A model generated the notes under the pieces. That model was not told the DNA's origin. It searched no databases and was given only the letters and a program-made list of their open reading frames with translations. From positions 25,198,173-25,262,172 of the forward strand of contig OX578279.1 in assembly GCA_951217055.1 (NCBI GenBank): a DNA stretch of 64,000 nt, read 5' to 3'. The translations under genes and the position numbers were made by a program. Source of the DNA: Gerris lacustris (lineage: Eukaryota; Arthropoda; Insecta; Hemiptera; Gerridae). Shown here piece by piece: positions 48,264 through 60,113 of the stretch (positions within the stretch are counted from its first letter, which is position 1; each line of letters begins with the position of its first letter).

Positions 48264-48831
48264 AAAATCAGTGTATTGTCTATACCAAAATGATTAGAAA
48301 TATATAAGACCGGTTTTGAATTGTTTAGATAATATAAAAAATAAAACAATAATCTATACTTTCTAAAACACTGTCATATTCTGTTGAGTGATTCATAAAG
48401 ACTGCGTTGATTTTCTAATTTTCACAAGGAACTGGGGGAATTTTGTAAATTTGGGGAAATTTAGTTTCCCCAGTTCCTAGTTAAACTTAGAAAATCAACC
48501 AGTCAAGATCACATAGTTTTAGAAAGTATAGCTTATTCAAATTGTTGAAAGGTATAGTGGACTTCGAATTTCTAACTCAGAAGAGGGTATTTATTTGGAA
48601 TAAAAGTCCTTTTTAAAAAACCTGAGCTTCTAGGTTAGAAGCTCAGGTTCCCTGGGCGAAAGCTTTGATGTAATTAAAAAATCAATTTTTAAAAAGGACT
48701 TTTATTCCAAATAAATACCCTCTTCTGAGTATAGCTTATTATTTTATTTTTTATATTATCTAAACAAGTCGAAACCGGTCTTATATATTTGTATATTTTT
48801 AATCATTGTAGTAGACAATATACTGATTTTC
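48264..48831. repeat. Nested palindromes, three levels
   Basis: The outer arms (about 48264-48365 and 48731-48831) are inverted copies containing AAGACCGGTTTTGAATTG and CGAAACCGGTCTTATAT. Between them lie two complete fold-backs: 48354-48531 (CTATACTTTCTAAAAC with GTTTTAGAAAGTATAG, and GGAACTGGGG with CCCCAGTTCC inside) and 48574-48730. The second has arms of about 45 bp that meet around a further hairpin, CCTGAGCTTCTAG and CTAGGTTAGAAGCTCAGG. Each level keeps high arm identity. This looks like successive insertion of fold-back elements into one another. Confidence 0.8.
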
Positions 48832-51571
48832 AAAAAAAAAAATGTGTTTCATTTAACATAATGATTTGTTTTAAGTACCACAAAATCTCCGTCAATAAAG
48901 CTTTAACTATAATCGTTTTAATTGAAAATCGTTTTTCACATAATTTAAGATCATACCTCGAACTCTAATCAAATTAGTGCTGCTCCCAAATAAATACTTG
49001 TATTTTTCTTATCTTCTTATCGTTTCTTTTTTATCGATGTTTATTATAAGTCAATCATATATTTTTTTATAGCTTTATAATATTTATTTATTACGTGGCA
49101 TCCCCCTTACTATTATTTTATCAAGTTTTATATGGAAGCTAATTTAGTTAATTTAAAACCACTAGTAAGATTAACACTTACATGTAACGCACACTTACGA
49201 AATCATTGATACAAAAGTGCAATTTAAAATTTTAAATAAACTCTTAATGAATTTAAAAATAATACAATTTTATTTATTTTTTAACAAAAATAGTTTTTTT
49301 TATGAATTTAATCAAAAACTCAACAGTGCCGGTTGACTTTGAGCCAAATTTATTCAGGTTATTTGAATTCGTTCTTTGTGACCTTATTTTTAATTGTTGT
49401 TTTTATTTCCTTTGTGTTCTATTGTAGTCTCAATGGTTCATATTTTTTTCTCAATGCCTTATTGTTATCTGGGGTAAAAATATATGTATTATTATTATTT
49501 CTTTGTGGTTCTATGGAGGTTCCGAGTAGGAGTTAATTTGGTTTGGTATCGGATGTTTATAAGATTCGAGGAAAGAATCGTTAAATGTGGAATCTATTGG
49601 ATGTATACAGATTTGTAAATGTAATAAATAGTTCTTTTGACAGGACATTTTGATTTCTATTATTTACGAACTAGATTTTGAGTTCCCTCCTTTTTTACAT
49701 CTTCATCTGCACAACACTTGATCATTATAGGACAGGGAAGAACAACTAACTTTACACATATATTTGAAATGATCATTTGCTTGAAGATGTCTCAGGGAAT
49801 AAAGAAACTAGATATGTTAAAGCTTAGTACAATGTTACTTAGTATTAGAGCTCTTCGGACACAAAATGATATAGTATATAATATTATTTGCAATTAATCA
49901 ATTAACACTTTTTCTTCATGTATATGATTCTCAATTTAAAGGAAGCCCGCAAGGCTTTTTTGTTAAAACATACATTTTCTGCAACATCTCTTCATTCCAC
50001 AGGGGATTGACTAAGAATGGGGTGGAGTGGTGTGATATTGGATTACGAGTCGTGGAATTTAGTTAGGCCAGGAGAATGCAGAAGTTCCCTTACATTTAAA
50101 ATTCTTGGATCATTATGAAGGGGACTGGTGATATTAAGAAGGATTTTTGACTTGAGAAAAAGGAGTCCACATCCAATGAACTGTAAATCCTTAATATTCA
50201 AGATAGACCAAGTAGGTCTTTTATTTTTAGGGCCTTACTAAGGCACGTGAAGACACTAATCTCGTGTATTCTAAAGTTTGGAGGAAAAGGTACTAAATCG
50301 ATAGTTCCAAAACATTTGTAGCTTAGGGTGCCTTCAACCCTAGAAGGCTCACATTAAGATCTGGTCGCTTATTGCTCATCATAGGTATATTTCCTTTAAA
50401 AAACAAATGTATTATTACCAATTATGTGATAGTAATCTATATCTACCAAAATATTTTTAGGTTTCCCCCTTGCTATAATATATATTATTTTTCGCCGGGG
50501 AGTAATCAAATTAGACCATTTTTTTGTTCATCGTTGATTTTTGATAAGATTGATGGTCCTGCTTAATAGGTAGGTATCGTTGACTAAACAAAATTATTTT
50601 TTTTATATTCGTATTTTCATCTTGAAAAAAATCTTGTCCTTCCATGTTAGGAAAATTATTTGGAAAATCATCGCCCATGATATTATTAACTTGACTCGTT
50701 TAGACATGAATAGGTTAATTATAAATTCGCATAGAAATGACGTGGTTGATGATTCGACTATAAATAAAATTAATGTACTTTACTTGTAAACAAAATCTCA
50801 TATTAGAATAAAAAGACACGTGTTAATTAAATTTGGCACGGGAACTATAATAAGAAAATCTTTTTAGTGGTCAACAGTCTAGTCGCTTGTGAACATTACA
50901 ATAAATTTTAACATGCGCGTCATTCTGTAGAAAAGATTTATAATTCTAATGTTGACATTCCCTCTCTAATCAGCCGAATTAAATTTCAGCGAATCCAAAT
51001 TGTTCTATAAACAGTTGACCTTTTTGTTGTTTAATTAATTTATTATTTTACAAAAAAAATATGTATATTATAAGGTTTTCGTGAATAATTAAAGAAATAT
51101 TGAAAGGGATTACAAATAGAAATGTCCAATAGTTCAATTTTCTTTATAATAACCTAGGGTCATTCACATCAGTCTAAAATTACGTAATATTTTACAAAAA
51201 TGTTTCAGGTTGATTAGCGATTTAGATATTTCATAAATAATAGGGTCTTATACGAATGTGATATATGCTCTTCGTGTTTTGACTTTCATTTCGCCAAATT
51301 CGTATTTAATAATAAGTGTGGCGTTAGAAAACGTAGACTCAATTTTTTGATCTTTTAATCTAGGCTTGAATTGGTGCCAAATAGACAATCCATCAGAATA
51401 TATATATATTTATACTAATACACTCTTTTTTTTATAAGTATCTCATATTATTATGAAAAATTCGTTTTATTCATTTATTATTTATAGTCTATGTTTATAT
51501 TGTTTTTTTTTTTACTTTTTCTCATTCTTCTGTCATTTTCCTCTCTCTGTTACTTTTACTTTTGTGGATGT
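48832..51571. other. AT-rich spacer
   Basis: No coding segment or repeat of the listed families was recognised. Confidence 0.5.
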
Positions 51572-51691
51572 AACTACATACTTTACAGTAATAGAATTAA
51601 TTGTAGGTCTCGCAACTCCACACACACACACATATATATTTTTGGAGTTGCGAGATCTACAATTAATTCTATTACTGTAAAGTATGTAGTT
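51572..51691. repeat. Near-perfect 120-nt hairpin
   Basis: Two arms of about 48 nt are complementary with a single visible mismatch (GGTCTCGC against GATCTCGC). They are separated by a loop of about 22 nt made of CACACA and TATATA. The left arm begins AACTACATACTTTACAG and the right arm ends CTGTAAAGTATGTAGTT. An (AT)n tract follows at 51729. It may be a young palindromic MITE; a transcript from either strand would form a long uniform duplex. The short reading frames that cross it are a by-product of the palindrome. Confidence 0.8.
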
Positions 51692-51724
51692 TATTAGTTA
51701 GTTTGTAAATATGTAGTTGTGTGT

Positions 51725-51728
<4 letters not shown>

Positions 51729-51765
<37 letters not shown>
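51729..51765. repeat. (AT)n microsatellite
   Basis: About 18 AT units, 40 bp after the 120-nt hairpin. Confidence 0.96.
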
Positions 51766-51772
<7 letters not shown>

Positions 51773-51784
51773 ATATAAAATGTA

Positions 51785-52680
51785 TCTCATTACTTTCCAC
51801 AAACAACTGCTAGTATCAAATTGTAATTGCTTATTGCAATTGTAATTTGTAGTTTAGGCGATGTTTATAAAGATTTTTTAAAATCGATACGTTAAGCTTT
51901 AGAACATTCTCTCATCAAACAAATGAAGTTAGAATCTTTTACCGTCCTACATTTAAATGTTTAATGTAAAGCTCACGTTTATTCGAGCGTTGGACGTGAA
52001 CGCATGGATGATTATCGCTGTCCATCGAACTTAGCCTGAGCATACATCTATACAAAATTTCAACTAAATCGGTTACATGAATTTTTTCTCAAGTTATTGT
52101 ATTTTACTCAATTTATAGTCGCACGCGTAAATGCTGTGAATATCGACTGTGAAATAATTAAATAAATTTTAGGATCAGTAAAAAGTAGCTGGCTGACAAA
52201 CAGAAAGACTGACAGGAAGCATATTTCTTCGAATGTAAGAAACTTGCTACGCTTGTTTAAATTATTTTCTCCCCTGTAAAATTGAAATTGAAATGGACGT
52301 AAAATGTTTTAACAGCATGATAACTAATGCGAGTTTATATTCAACAAAAATGCATACCGTCTGTCTGTCTGTCAGTTACGTTTAGGAGTTTGACGATAAG
52401 AGAAAAATTTATTAATGATTTAGTTAAAAGTTAGTTAGTTATTAAATAATAGTTTAAAAGGAAGTGCTGGTGGTTAAGATTCTTGTAGGGATGTATTTAT
52501 AGATTAATCCAGGATCGTGAGCTTGGCACCAGGCTACCCCACTCCACTACCTTAATATTTAGTATTTACCTACTCTTCTTACTAATTACATTACGCTAGC
52601 TTCAATAATAAAGCCACACGGTGTGCGTTGTATCAGCTTCTATTATTATTTTAAAGTGCTATTCACTGGATTAGAAAGTA
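51785..52680. mobile_element. CAGA-tailed repeat family, copy 2 with inverted left module
   Basis: 51785-52215 on the plus strand has AGCTCACGTTTATTCGAGCG, GAACTTAGCCTGAGCAT and CAAGTTATTG and ends near GACAAACAGAAAGACTGACA. At 52420-52680 the left module lies on the minus strand (CCCCACTCCACTACC on plus). The two therefore face each other. GTCTGTCTGTCTGTC at about 52361 is a CAGA tail on the minus strand. Confidence 0.55.
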
Positions 52681-55298
52681 AAGTTTTTTTGTAAGAAATA
52701 AGTTTTATCATTAACACCTCATCATTAAAACATGGCCGCAAGGAATCGACTTTTCTAATGTACTTAGAATTACAATTTACGGAAGTTTTTCCAGTGAGGA
52801 CTATGGACGAGGGGAACAGCTTTAGATAACAAGAAAGAAAGTAAATGCGATAACCGTTTCCCCTCTAACGTTTGTGAAATTAATAGAACGATTCCAAAGG
52901 TCGCTTCGATAATTTCTTTATAGCAAGGAAGCTTCTTTAAGAGCCCTTCCCGGTTTTCCCTCTTTTTTAATTCAGTCATCGACCCTTTTCATTGCCGTTT
53001 CAAAAAAGTTAATTTGAATTTTCCTTCCAATTGCGGAACTTATGGTTAGGTATCGAGGGAGCATTGGAGCTAGTGACAGGAATATTTGCTTCAGGAATCG
53101 GCCAATAACCAAAGACTCCCCAGGAGATACCAATATTCCGTGGTACTCCCGAGAGAGAGGTGCCTATATTGCCGACGTGACTAACAAGACATTATTAAGG
53201 GATGGGTAAAGGTTGTGAGGACGGCGAAGTCATTACGTGACAATGCCTTGGTCCTTGTTATCGGCTCCCTATCGCTTCCTCATAATGCTACCATATAAGC
53301 CTTTAGCCTTTTTGTGTAGGGCAGAGTGTCGCACAAGCCCACCCACACTATACCACTATATGTACACCCTTCAAAATTCCCCCTATTCTCGTATGGCCCA
53401 TATAAGATGCCTTCCTCACCAGCGTCTAACACATCGAGTCACTTTATAAACCGATTAGTTCCTTCACATCAACCCCATCCTTTCATTTTATATCTCATCA
53501 ATTTTTCATCCCGCTCGATGCAGTACATGGTTATATACGTATTATAAAACAATGAATGCAACGAGATTAAATTAAGAATTCAAAAGCTGTACAAAAAGAA
53601 CATTTTTATTTTTTTTTTATTTGAAAAGAATTCTGGATCTTTTACCTTTGAACCATGTATTCTTTTATCTCGATCATGCATAGCAGATTTGTTGAACAGA
53701 TATTCCTTTGGTTCTTTTATTCAATCAAAATAAGGATTAGAATTATTCCATTATTAATAAAAGCCATTAAATAACTTGTTATATAAATAATTTCAACACC
53801 TTTATTCGAATAATAACTTGTTATAGCAAACACAGACTTGTAGACGTTTGCAAACATGGTTTCAACCACTACTAATTAGTTTTAAATTCACTGACTATTA
53901 GAAAATAAAATAAAATAAAAATAAAATTTGGCGAGCTGGTGTTTATTTGTATTTATTACTTTGGGCTATGAATAAATTGATCAAGGTGTTATTCAGTTGG
54001 TTGAAGTTTCACAAAATATTAATCCAAACAAGCTATTTATCTATTAAATTATCTTGAGAGTCATTGATGAAGTGATTTTTTTTTTTTTTTTTTTGGACAA
54101 CCATTATTTTATGAATTAAAAATAAGAGTAATTCTCATGTCTGAGAATGTTAAATTTACATGAAAAGAAGATGTCAGTTGCCTCATTAAGTTAATGAACA
54201 AACTTATTGGTCTATATCTCTAATTCCACCCTCTAATAAATGTAAAATTTTATTTGGTGATTATAGCCCCATGAATTAAACCAAAATTTGCCAATTATTA
54301 AACTTTTCTATTTAATATTAATGATGCTCAATTTTTTCCAGTGTTAAGTGTCATCAATAATAATGCGTGTTCAGTCTAGGATTCTTAGGATTATATTAGA
54401 TTTCCGTGAACACTTATAGTTCAGTGCTCATGGAACTATAGTTTACCGATTTCGTTCGTTAATACAATAAAAAAATACATGAATTTAGTGTTGGAAAATG
54501 TATGGAATATTTTGCATCTAGTATTTTTACACCTATTTCTCAACGTACCTGTATGTTAAGTCCATAGAGAATTTTATATGAGCATTTATATGAAAATCTA
54601 TAACCCTTTAAATAACTAAAATGTCGAAATATTTACAAATCCAATTAAATAACTCGTATTTTCCTTTCTCAATTATTTGTTTGTTTGTTTTGAAAGGGGT
54701 TTAAAAAAAGAAAACTTTATAATCTTTCTATGTTAACAAATACGTATAAATAAAAATATGAAAAATAGGGAAGTCTTTGTGTATTTTTGATAAGTTATAG
54801 AAAATTTGATAAAAAAGGACAATAGCTGTAGCAAGAGAAGGCAGAGGGTGGCCCGAAGCAACAGTTAGGGGTATTGTGGGACACGGTCAGAGAGACCACC
54901 CCTTGAGAATTAAGTTATACCCTTTACTCCCCAGAGGCCTAAGGGCTAAGGGCGCACCCCCCTCTAAACATATTTTTCAACTCGGTCGTATTTTCAACTC
55001 TCGTTCTGTCTTTTGTGCTACAAGTTCTCAAGTACGCCCTTCCTCTCTCGGCACTTTTTACCGTAGGACAATTTTCAAGTCTCGCCCTTTCGCTGCTAAA
55101 GGATTCGGACAAGACTTGCACACCAAGTATCTCCGTTCTCACTTTTATTTTTCTTTATTTCTTACTTGTTCTTCTTTAAGATCCCTTGGCTCTTACTCTC
55201 ATTCTCTATTCTCAACTGTTCTCCTTTCTTTTGTATTTTACAACGTTTCATTTTATACGCCCTGCCACGTATGAAATAATATATATATAGATAAAAAA

Positions 55299-55302
<4 letters not shown>

Positions 55303-55387
<85 letters not shown>
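55303..55387. repeat. (AT)n microsatellite
   Basis: About 42 uninterrupted AT units, downstream of a pyrimidine-rich stretch. Confidence 0.97.
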
Positions 55388-55391
<4 letters not shown>

Positions 55392-56164
55392 CACCAAAGC
55401 ATTATCACTTATACCTATTATAAATAGATACATATAATATATTATAGTCTATAAACACGAACAAATTAGACTAAATAATATAGTACAATATTATCGGTAG
55501 TTTCGTAAAAAGCAAGTCAAATTGGTATTTACCATTCACATTTTTTTCAAATCAAATTATTACCTGCTTCAGGGAGAATATGGACAACATTATTTATAAA
55601 ACTGATTAATATGTCATTATTTACACACTTTAAATTTCATCCCACTGGATTTTTTTATATACGAGTATAGTATATATTATGTTATCAGTGACTTTTACGT
55701 GTGTATACTCATTGAAGTAGTCTTTTATGTGTATGTTTTCTACGTTATTCCTATATTTCATTAAAGCTTATGGAGCATATGTTATTCAAAGTTACATCCT
55801 GGTATGATGTAGATTGTGTTAGACCGTCAGTGTTATGTTGATGTTGTATATTTAGGATTGTAGAGTGTGTTTGGGTTGAGTAAGGGATGCACCCTTAGCC
55901 CTGTCTTACCAAGTGTAAACCACTTGACTTATCTCTTATGTAAACCAACTAGGGGGAACAAAAGGGGGATATCTCTCAGGCTCAACAGCTAGCTTCTATA
56001 ACTAACTACCGCAGAAGAATAGACTCCACTGCATACTCATAATAACATGTTATATCCAAGTTATTTTTACCTCTTAACAATGACAACTTGAGTTGTATTT
56101 CCTTCAGCAGGTTTAATGCTATCTGGATTTAAAAGCAATAGTGAGACCTTTCTTCTAGAAGCAA

Positions 56165-56193
56165 TAAAAAAAAAAAAAAAAAAAAAAAAAAAA
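56165..56193. repeat. 28-A homopolymer
   Basis: An uninterrupted A run preceded by GAAGCAAT. No LINE or processed-transcript body could be identified to its left, so a retroposed origin is not supported. Confidence 0.95.
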
Positions 56194-56552
56194 CAGGGCT
56201 TCTTTTATTTCGATAATAAAAAGTTATCATTCACTTGATTTCTAATATTGAGCGAATTATTAAAAACGTTGTCTCAATAAACAATGCTTGTCACAATATT
56301 TCAATACATATAATATGTATTATCTTCTATTAAACGCGAGTTATATTCGTTGTGGAAGTGGATTATTCAGGTTGAAGTTACAAGATGCATGCATTCTTGG
56401 ACTATCGTGGCTCTTGCGTCTTCGGAGCAAAAGCCGTTTAATATTTTATATAAATACTTAATAATACAGAGAACTTTATTCGGATGCAATTGTAAGAAGG
56501 ATTTTCATTTTTTCTGACTTACTGTTAAATAATAAAAAATACGTGGTGTCGC

Positions 56553-57336
56553 GGGACACCCGGTAGGAACGAAGTTCCTTACATTTTTCATTAAATATAA
56601 ATTTTAAAATCACACTGCTAAGTACGTATACATTGCTAACTACTTATACATGGCGGAGTTAGAAAAGAGACAAAATTAAAAGTAATGAACTGTTTGCACC
56701 TGGGAGAGTTAAGGCAAAATTAAAAGAAAATCATTATTTGTATAATTAAAGCAAGCGTCTTACTATAAATATATATTTAATAAGAAAAAAATTGATCATG
56801 ATGAGTTTATAGTGAAAGAGTATGTTTGTTAAAGGAGTTTGGATTGAAATAGGACTATTTTCTACCTATCCGGCCAATTAATTTAAAATATTATAAAATA
56901 TATCTCTTCCCTACTGCAGCTTCTGCTTGTATCAGAGGTGAAATTTTACATTATTATATTTTATTTATTTACAAAACAAAGTGACATTTTTGACATATAT
57001 AACAAAAATAATCAAAACAAGTCAAGTAACAGACTTCCTTTATAACACTTTTTCCCGTCTTTTAAAGCTTACGTTTACGCGAGCGTTGCGTGTGAACGCT
57101 TGGGCGGATAACGTTTTCTGACGAACTCAGCCTGGGCATTGGTAAAATGAACATGTGTACCAAATTTCATCTAACTCGGTGAGCTTTTACTCAAGTTATC
57201 GTCATCTGTAGATTTCGTGACGGATTTTGCGAGACGGTGATTTTGTGACTTTTATTTTGTGACGGTGATTTTGGTCGTTTTTTTCGGATTCACTCCCGGG
57301 CTCCAGAACGTGCCATAAGGAACTTCGTTCCAAATA
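56553..57336 (+). mobile_element. Element with GGAACGAAGTTCC ends carrying CAGA-family copy 3
   Basis: GGAACGAAGTTCCTTA at 56567-56582 and TAAGGAACTTCGTTCC at about 57318-57333 are perfect inverted copies. The left end is preceded by the small hairpin GTGTCGCGGGACAC. Inside, 56925-57205 matches the CAGA family (TTACGTTTACGCGAGCGTTG, ACTCAGCCTGGGCATTGG, CTCAAGTTATCGTC). This suggests that the family is a DNA transposon whose ends are lost in the other copies. Confidence 0.55.
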
Positions 57337-58238
57337 CACTTATTTATTATTAATGAGAGGGCATCTGGTATATTATTCAGATTTAATAAGTATTTTTAGG
57401 TTTTAAGCTATCTTTGTTCAGTTTGGGAGTAAGACGGCTTGATGTGATATAAGCGTATGGAGGTAGAAGCAGAGGTAGCAGGTATAATTGTTCATGATCT
57501 GAGAGAGCTAATCTCCTTATCAGAGCCTGGCAGGGGCTGCGCTCTGTTGCCTAGCTTCCTCTAATCCTACCTAAAGCAAAACCATTCACTCTACTCTACT
57601 GCCGGACTTTAACTAACATTCCTGAATATAATGCCTGCCTAAACAACGCTATCCAAATATCAAGGCAAATCAGTGCGAATTTCATTTTAGACGGTTAAAT
57701 AAGTCAATTGAAAAACCATAAAAGGTGGTTAGCTAGTTAGTAGTTAAGTATATATAACAATAATGTATGTGTGTAGCTTCAGAAAAATCGTCTTATATGA
57801 ATAACGGAATTGATACGAATAGAAAATATTTAAAGATAAAGGAGTTAATAGTACTTGAAATAATTTGAATCACCACGTGAACCGTAAAATTTGATAACGA
57901 GATAATGTTTCATATTTCCGGTTTTACTTAATATTTTTTTACGAAGCAAAGCCTCCAATATAATATGCGCCGCATATGTTAGCACACACCAGTGTGTAAA
58001 AATAAATGAAATTTATTAATTTATTTATTTATAAAATAAATTAAATTTATTTTAGCCAGTTTAACGCTTATAAAGTCAGAAGTGTGCAGAGTTATGAAGT
58101 TATGACAAAACAGGTAAATAGTTAAGACCGGTTTTGGTTTTCAATAATGTAAGAAATAAAAAAGTATCTAACGTAAGTTAGTACTATTCCATTCTCTATT
58201 CCAGTGACTGTTCACACAGCTACTGGGGTTTAGCAGTT
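57337..58238. other. AT-rich spacer
   Basis: AGTTAAGACCGGTTTTGG at 58112 resembles the outer arm of the nested palindrome at 48264-48831. No gene. Confidence 0.5.
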
Positions 58239-58472
58239 AGGCTACGCCCACACCGGAGCTAACTCGCTTGGAGCCTAGTGGCATGGTGAGTCGCCAGGTG
58301 TGTAATCCATGTGAACCAACCTTCTAAAACATACGAGACCAGCCACACCGCGCGCTTGGTTACTAGGCGAGTTACCTAGCGGGCCGCTGGACGAACAGTC
58401 CATTGTGTTCTACATGGCGACTCACCAAACCACTAGGCTCCAAGCGAGGTAGCTCCGGTGTGGCCGTAGCCT
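58239..58472. mobile_element. GC-rich 234-bp element with ~65-bp inverted ends
   Basis: AGGCTACGCCCACACCGGAG at the left and CTCCGGTGTGGCCGTAGCCT at the right are inverted. Pairing continues through CTCGCTTGGAGCCTAGTGG and GGTGAGTCGCCA. The stretch is far richer in GC than its surroundings, including GCGCGC and GCGGGCCGC in the centre. It has no coding capacity and no clear target duplication. It looks like a recently acquired MITE. Confidence 0.75.
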
Positions 58473-59432
58473 TGGTGATTAGTGAGTTTAAAAAAAAGAA
58501 AAATGAAAACAGGCTGTTTATAAAATCTTATCACTCACTTGTCACTATACACCTGATGTTTGCATGCAGACAAAACTTTAATTTGATATTATAAAGTATA
58601 TGTTTAATACATAATTTATATTATTAAAAACGGCGCACGAATCGTACAAGCAAAATGACACGGACGTGACATAATAAAATAAAGTGCGTTTACTGGTTAG
58701 AGACGTGTAAATGGTGTATTGCGTCATACATGAGTGTCGCAATATATGTAGGATTAACATCCGTTTTTATTTGGAAGGATGCCTATAAAAATATTACATA
58801 AAAAAGTTTTGTTATTAATCATTAAATTAAATAATTTCTAGAGGGAATACGAACGCAATTCTTCTTCTCCATTGTTTTTTATAAATTTTATTTAACATAT
58901 ATAAATTAAAGTGTGTGAACATAAAACAAGTAACTAGATAGTTAGGCGCGGGGAGGACAATAGGACTTATTTGATTGGATCGGCTTCATTCCATAATTCG
59001 ATTTTTTCTTCCACTTGGAAATCGCAACAGCAATACATAAAATAATGAATGCAACGTTGCACGAACCCAAGGGAGCAAGCAGTAAGAAATTAAAATTTCA
59101 TTTTCTTGCTCAGAGGAATATTTTCACCCCTACTAGTTTGTCGTATTGAATAATGGAAAGTTTTCCCATTTAAATGAATCAACCTGAATATTGTCTTAGT
59201 GTAGGAAAAAATAATTTGTAATAAATCATCTCTTTTTCTTTACTTCTCATAATTTATTTTTTATAGGAATTTAATACTTTAATTATGAGGAATATTTTGT
59301 TGTTAATTCAATTATCAACCCTTTTTTATAATACGAAAATGTTACCATTCAATACCATATCGTAATAAATAGTAATCGTAATTTTATGATAATTTTTTTA
59401 TATTGTATTAAAATAGCAATTAGTATTTTGTA

Positions 59433-59716
59433 AGAGGTGTAGTTCAATAATCAAACAACTCCTTCACACAAAAAAATTGTAATTGAAACAATTGACCGGT
59501 TCAGCTGATCTAAAGCAGCCTTTATCAGATGATCTAGAGGTTACTGGATTGACTTGGATAGTGCAAGTGGTCACTTGTACTTTCGAAATTGATCCTGTAA
59601 GCTCTAGATTTTCTGAAGAAGGCTGCTTTAGAACAGCCGAAACCGGTCAATTGTTTCTATTACAATTTGTTTGTGTTTGTGTGAAGATGTTGTTTGGTTA
59701 TTGAACTCCACCTCTT
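59433..59716 (+). mobile_element. Penelope-like terminal repeat pair in inverted orientation
   Basis: AGAGGTGTAGTTCAATAA at the left and TTATTGAACTCCACCTCTT at the right are inverted. The arms extend inward through TCACACA, AATTGTAAT..GAAACAATTG and ACCGGTT to a core (59613-59648) with hammerhead-ribozyme features. Penelope-like retroelements are known to have terminal repeats that often sit inverted and contain hammerhead motifs. No reverse transcriptase or GIY-YIG frame is present. A related, more decayed copy is at 20731-20937. Confidence 0.5.
59606..59657 (+). ncRNA. Hammerhead-ribozyme-like core
   Basis: CTGAAGA (59613-59619) equals the conserved box C3-U4-G5-A6-N7-G8-A9. Then comes a five-pair stem II, GGCTG with CAGCC (59621-59625 and 59634-59638), closed by an eight-base loop. 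GAAA (59639-59642) follows as G12-A13-A14-A15.1. Stem III is CC/GG without a loop (CCGG), then U16.1 and C17 (59647-59648), where cleavage would occur. Two weak points are visible: one extra A (59620) between A9 and stem II, and a stem I with only two clear pairs next to the core. A loopless CCGG stem III would need two molecules to fold. Confidence 0.45.
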
Positions 59717-60027
59717 GCACGATGAGTTACTATCACACATAGGAGAAAAACACAGTCGAGGATCTTAGTATATTTTGGTTTATTAGGTGCATTTCGTTTA
59801 ACATCATTTTAATATTATTTTATTTTATTTTTTATTTCTTAATTCAGGTACATTATTTACTTGATCATTGCCAAAAGCTACAAATCTTATATATTTTAAT
59901 TTCTTCCTCCTAAAGTTTAGAGAACTTACTAGTGAATATAAATCTGAGAGAGCACAATCGATTAGTACATTCATAACCACAATAGCCAAATGTAAAATAC
60001 AGACCTATTTTGACCAATTATATTAGT

Positions 60028-60113
60028 CATCCTAAGTGAGTGAAGATCATTAAACTGAGCATCCTAAGTGAGCTGAAAGACCATTAAAAGTGCATTCTAA
60101 GTGAATTGATTAC
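60028..60113 (+). repeat. Short minisatellite, ~33 bp x 2.6
   Basis: CATCCTAAGTGAGTGAAG, CATCCTAAGTGAGCTGAAAG and CATTCTAAGTGAATTG open three successive imperfect units that share ATCATTAAA/ACCATTAAA in the middle. It is non-coding. Confidence 0.7.

Larger units (their letters stand above)
52681..56552. other. AT-rich spacer with pyrimidine-rich stretches
   Basis: 53050-53530 and 54840-55275 are less AT-rich. The second holds the longest open frame of the window (132 codons, starting at GTG). It is made mostly of C/T-rich sequence, has no domain, and is not called a gene. Confidence 0.45.

Noticed and set aside
54876..55274. 132-codon open frame, the longest in the window
   Set aside because: It starts at GTG, lies in C/T-rich sequence, has no domain or splice context, and an overlapping frame on the other strand is nearly as good.
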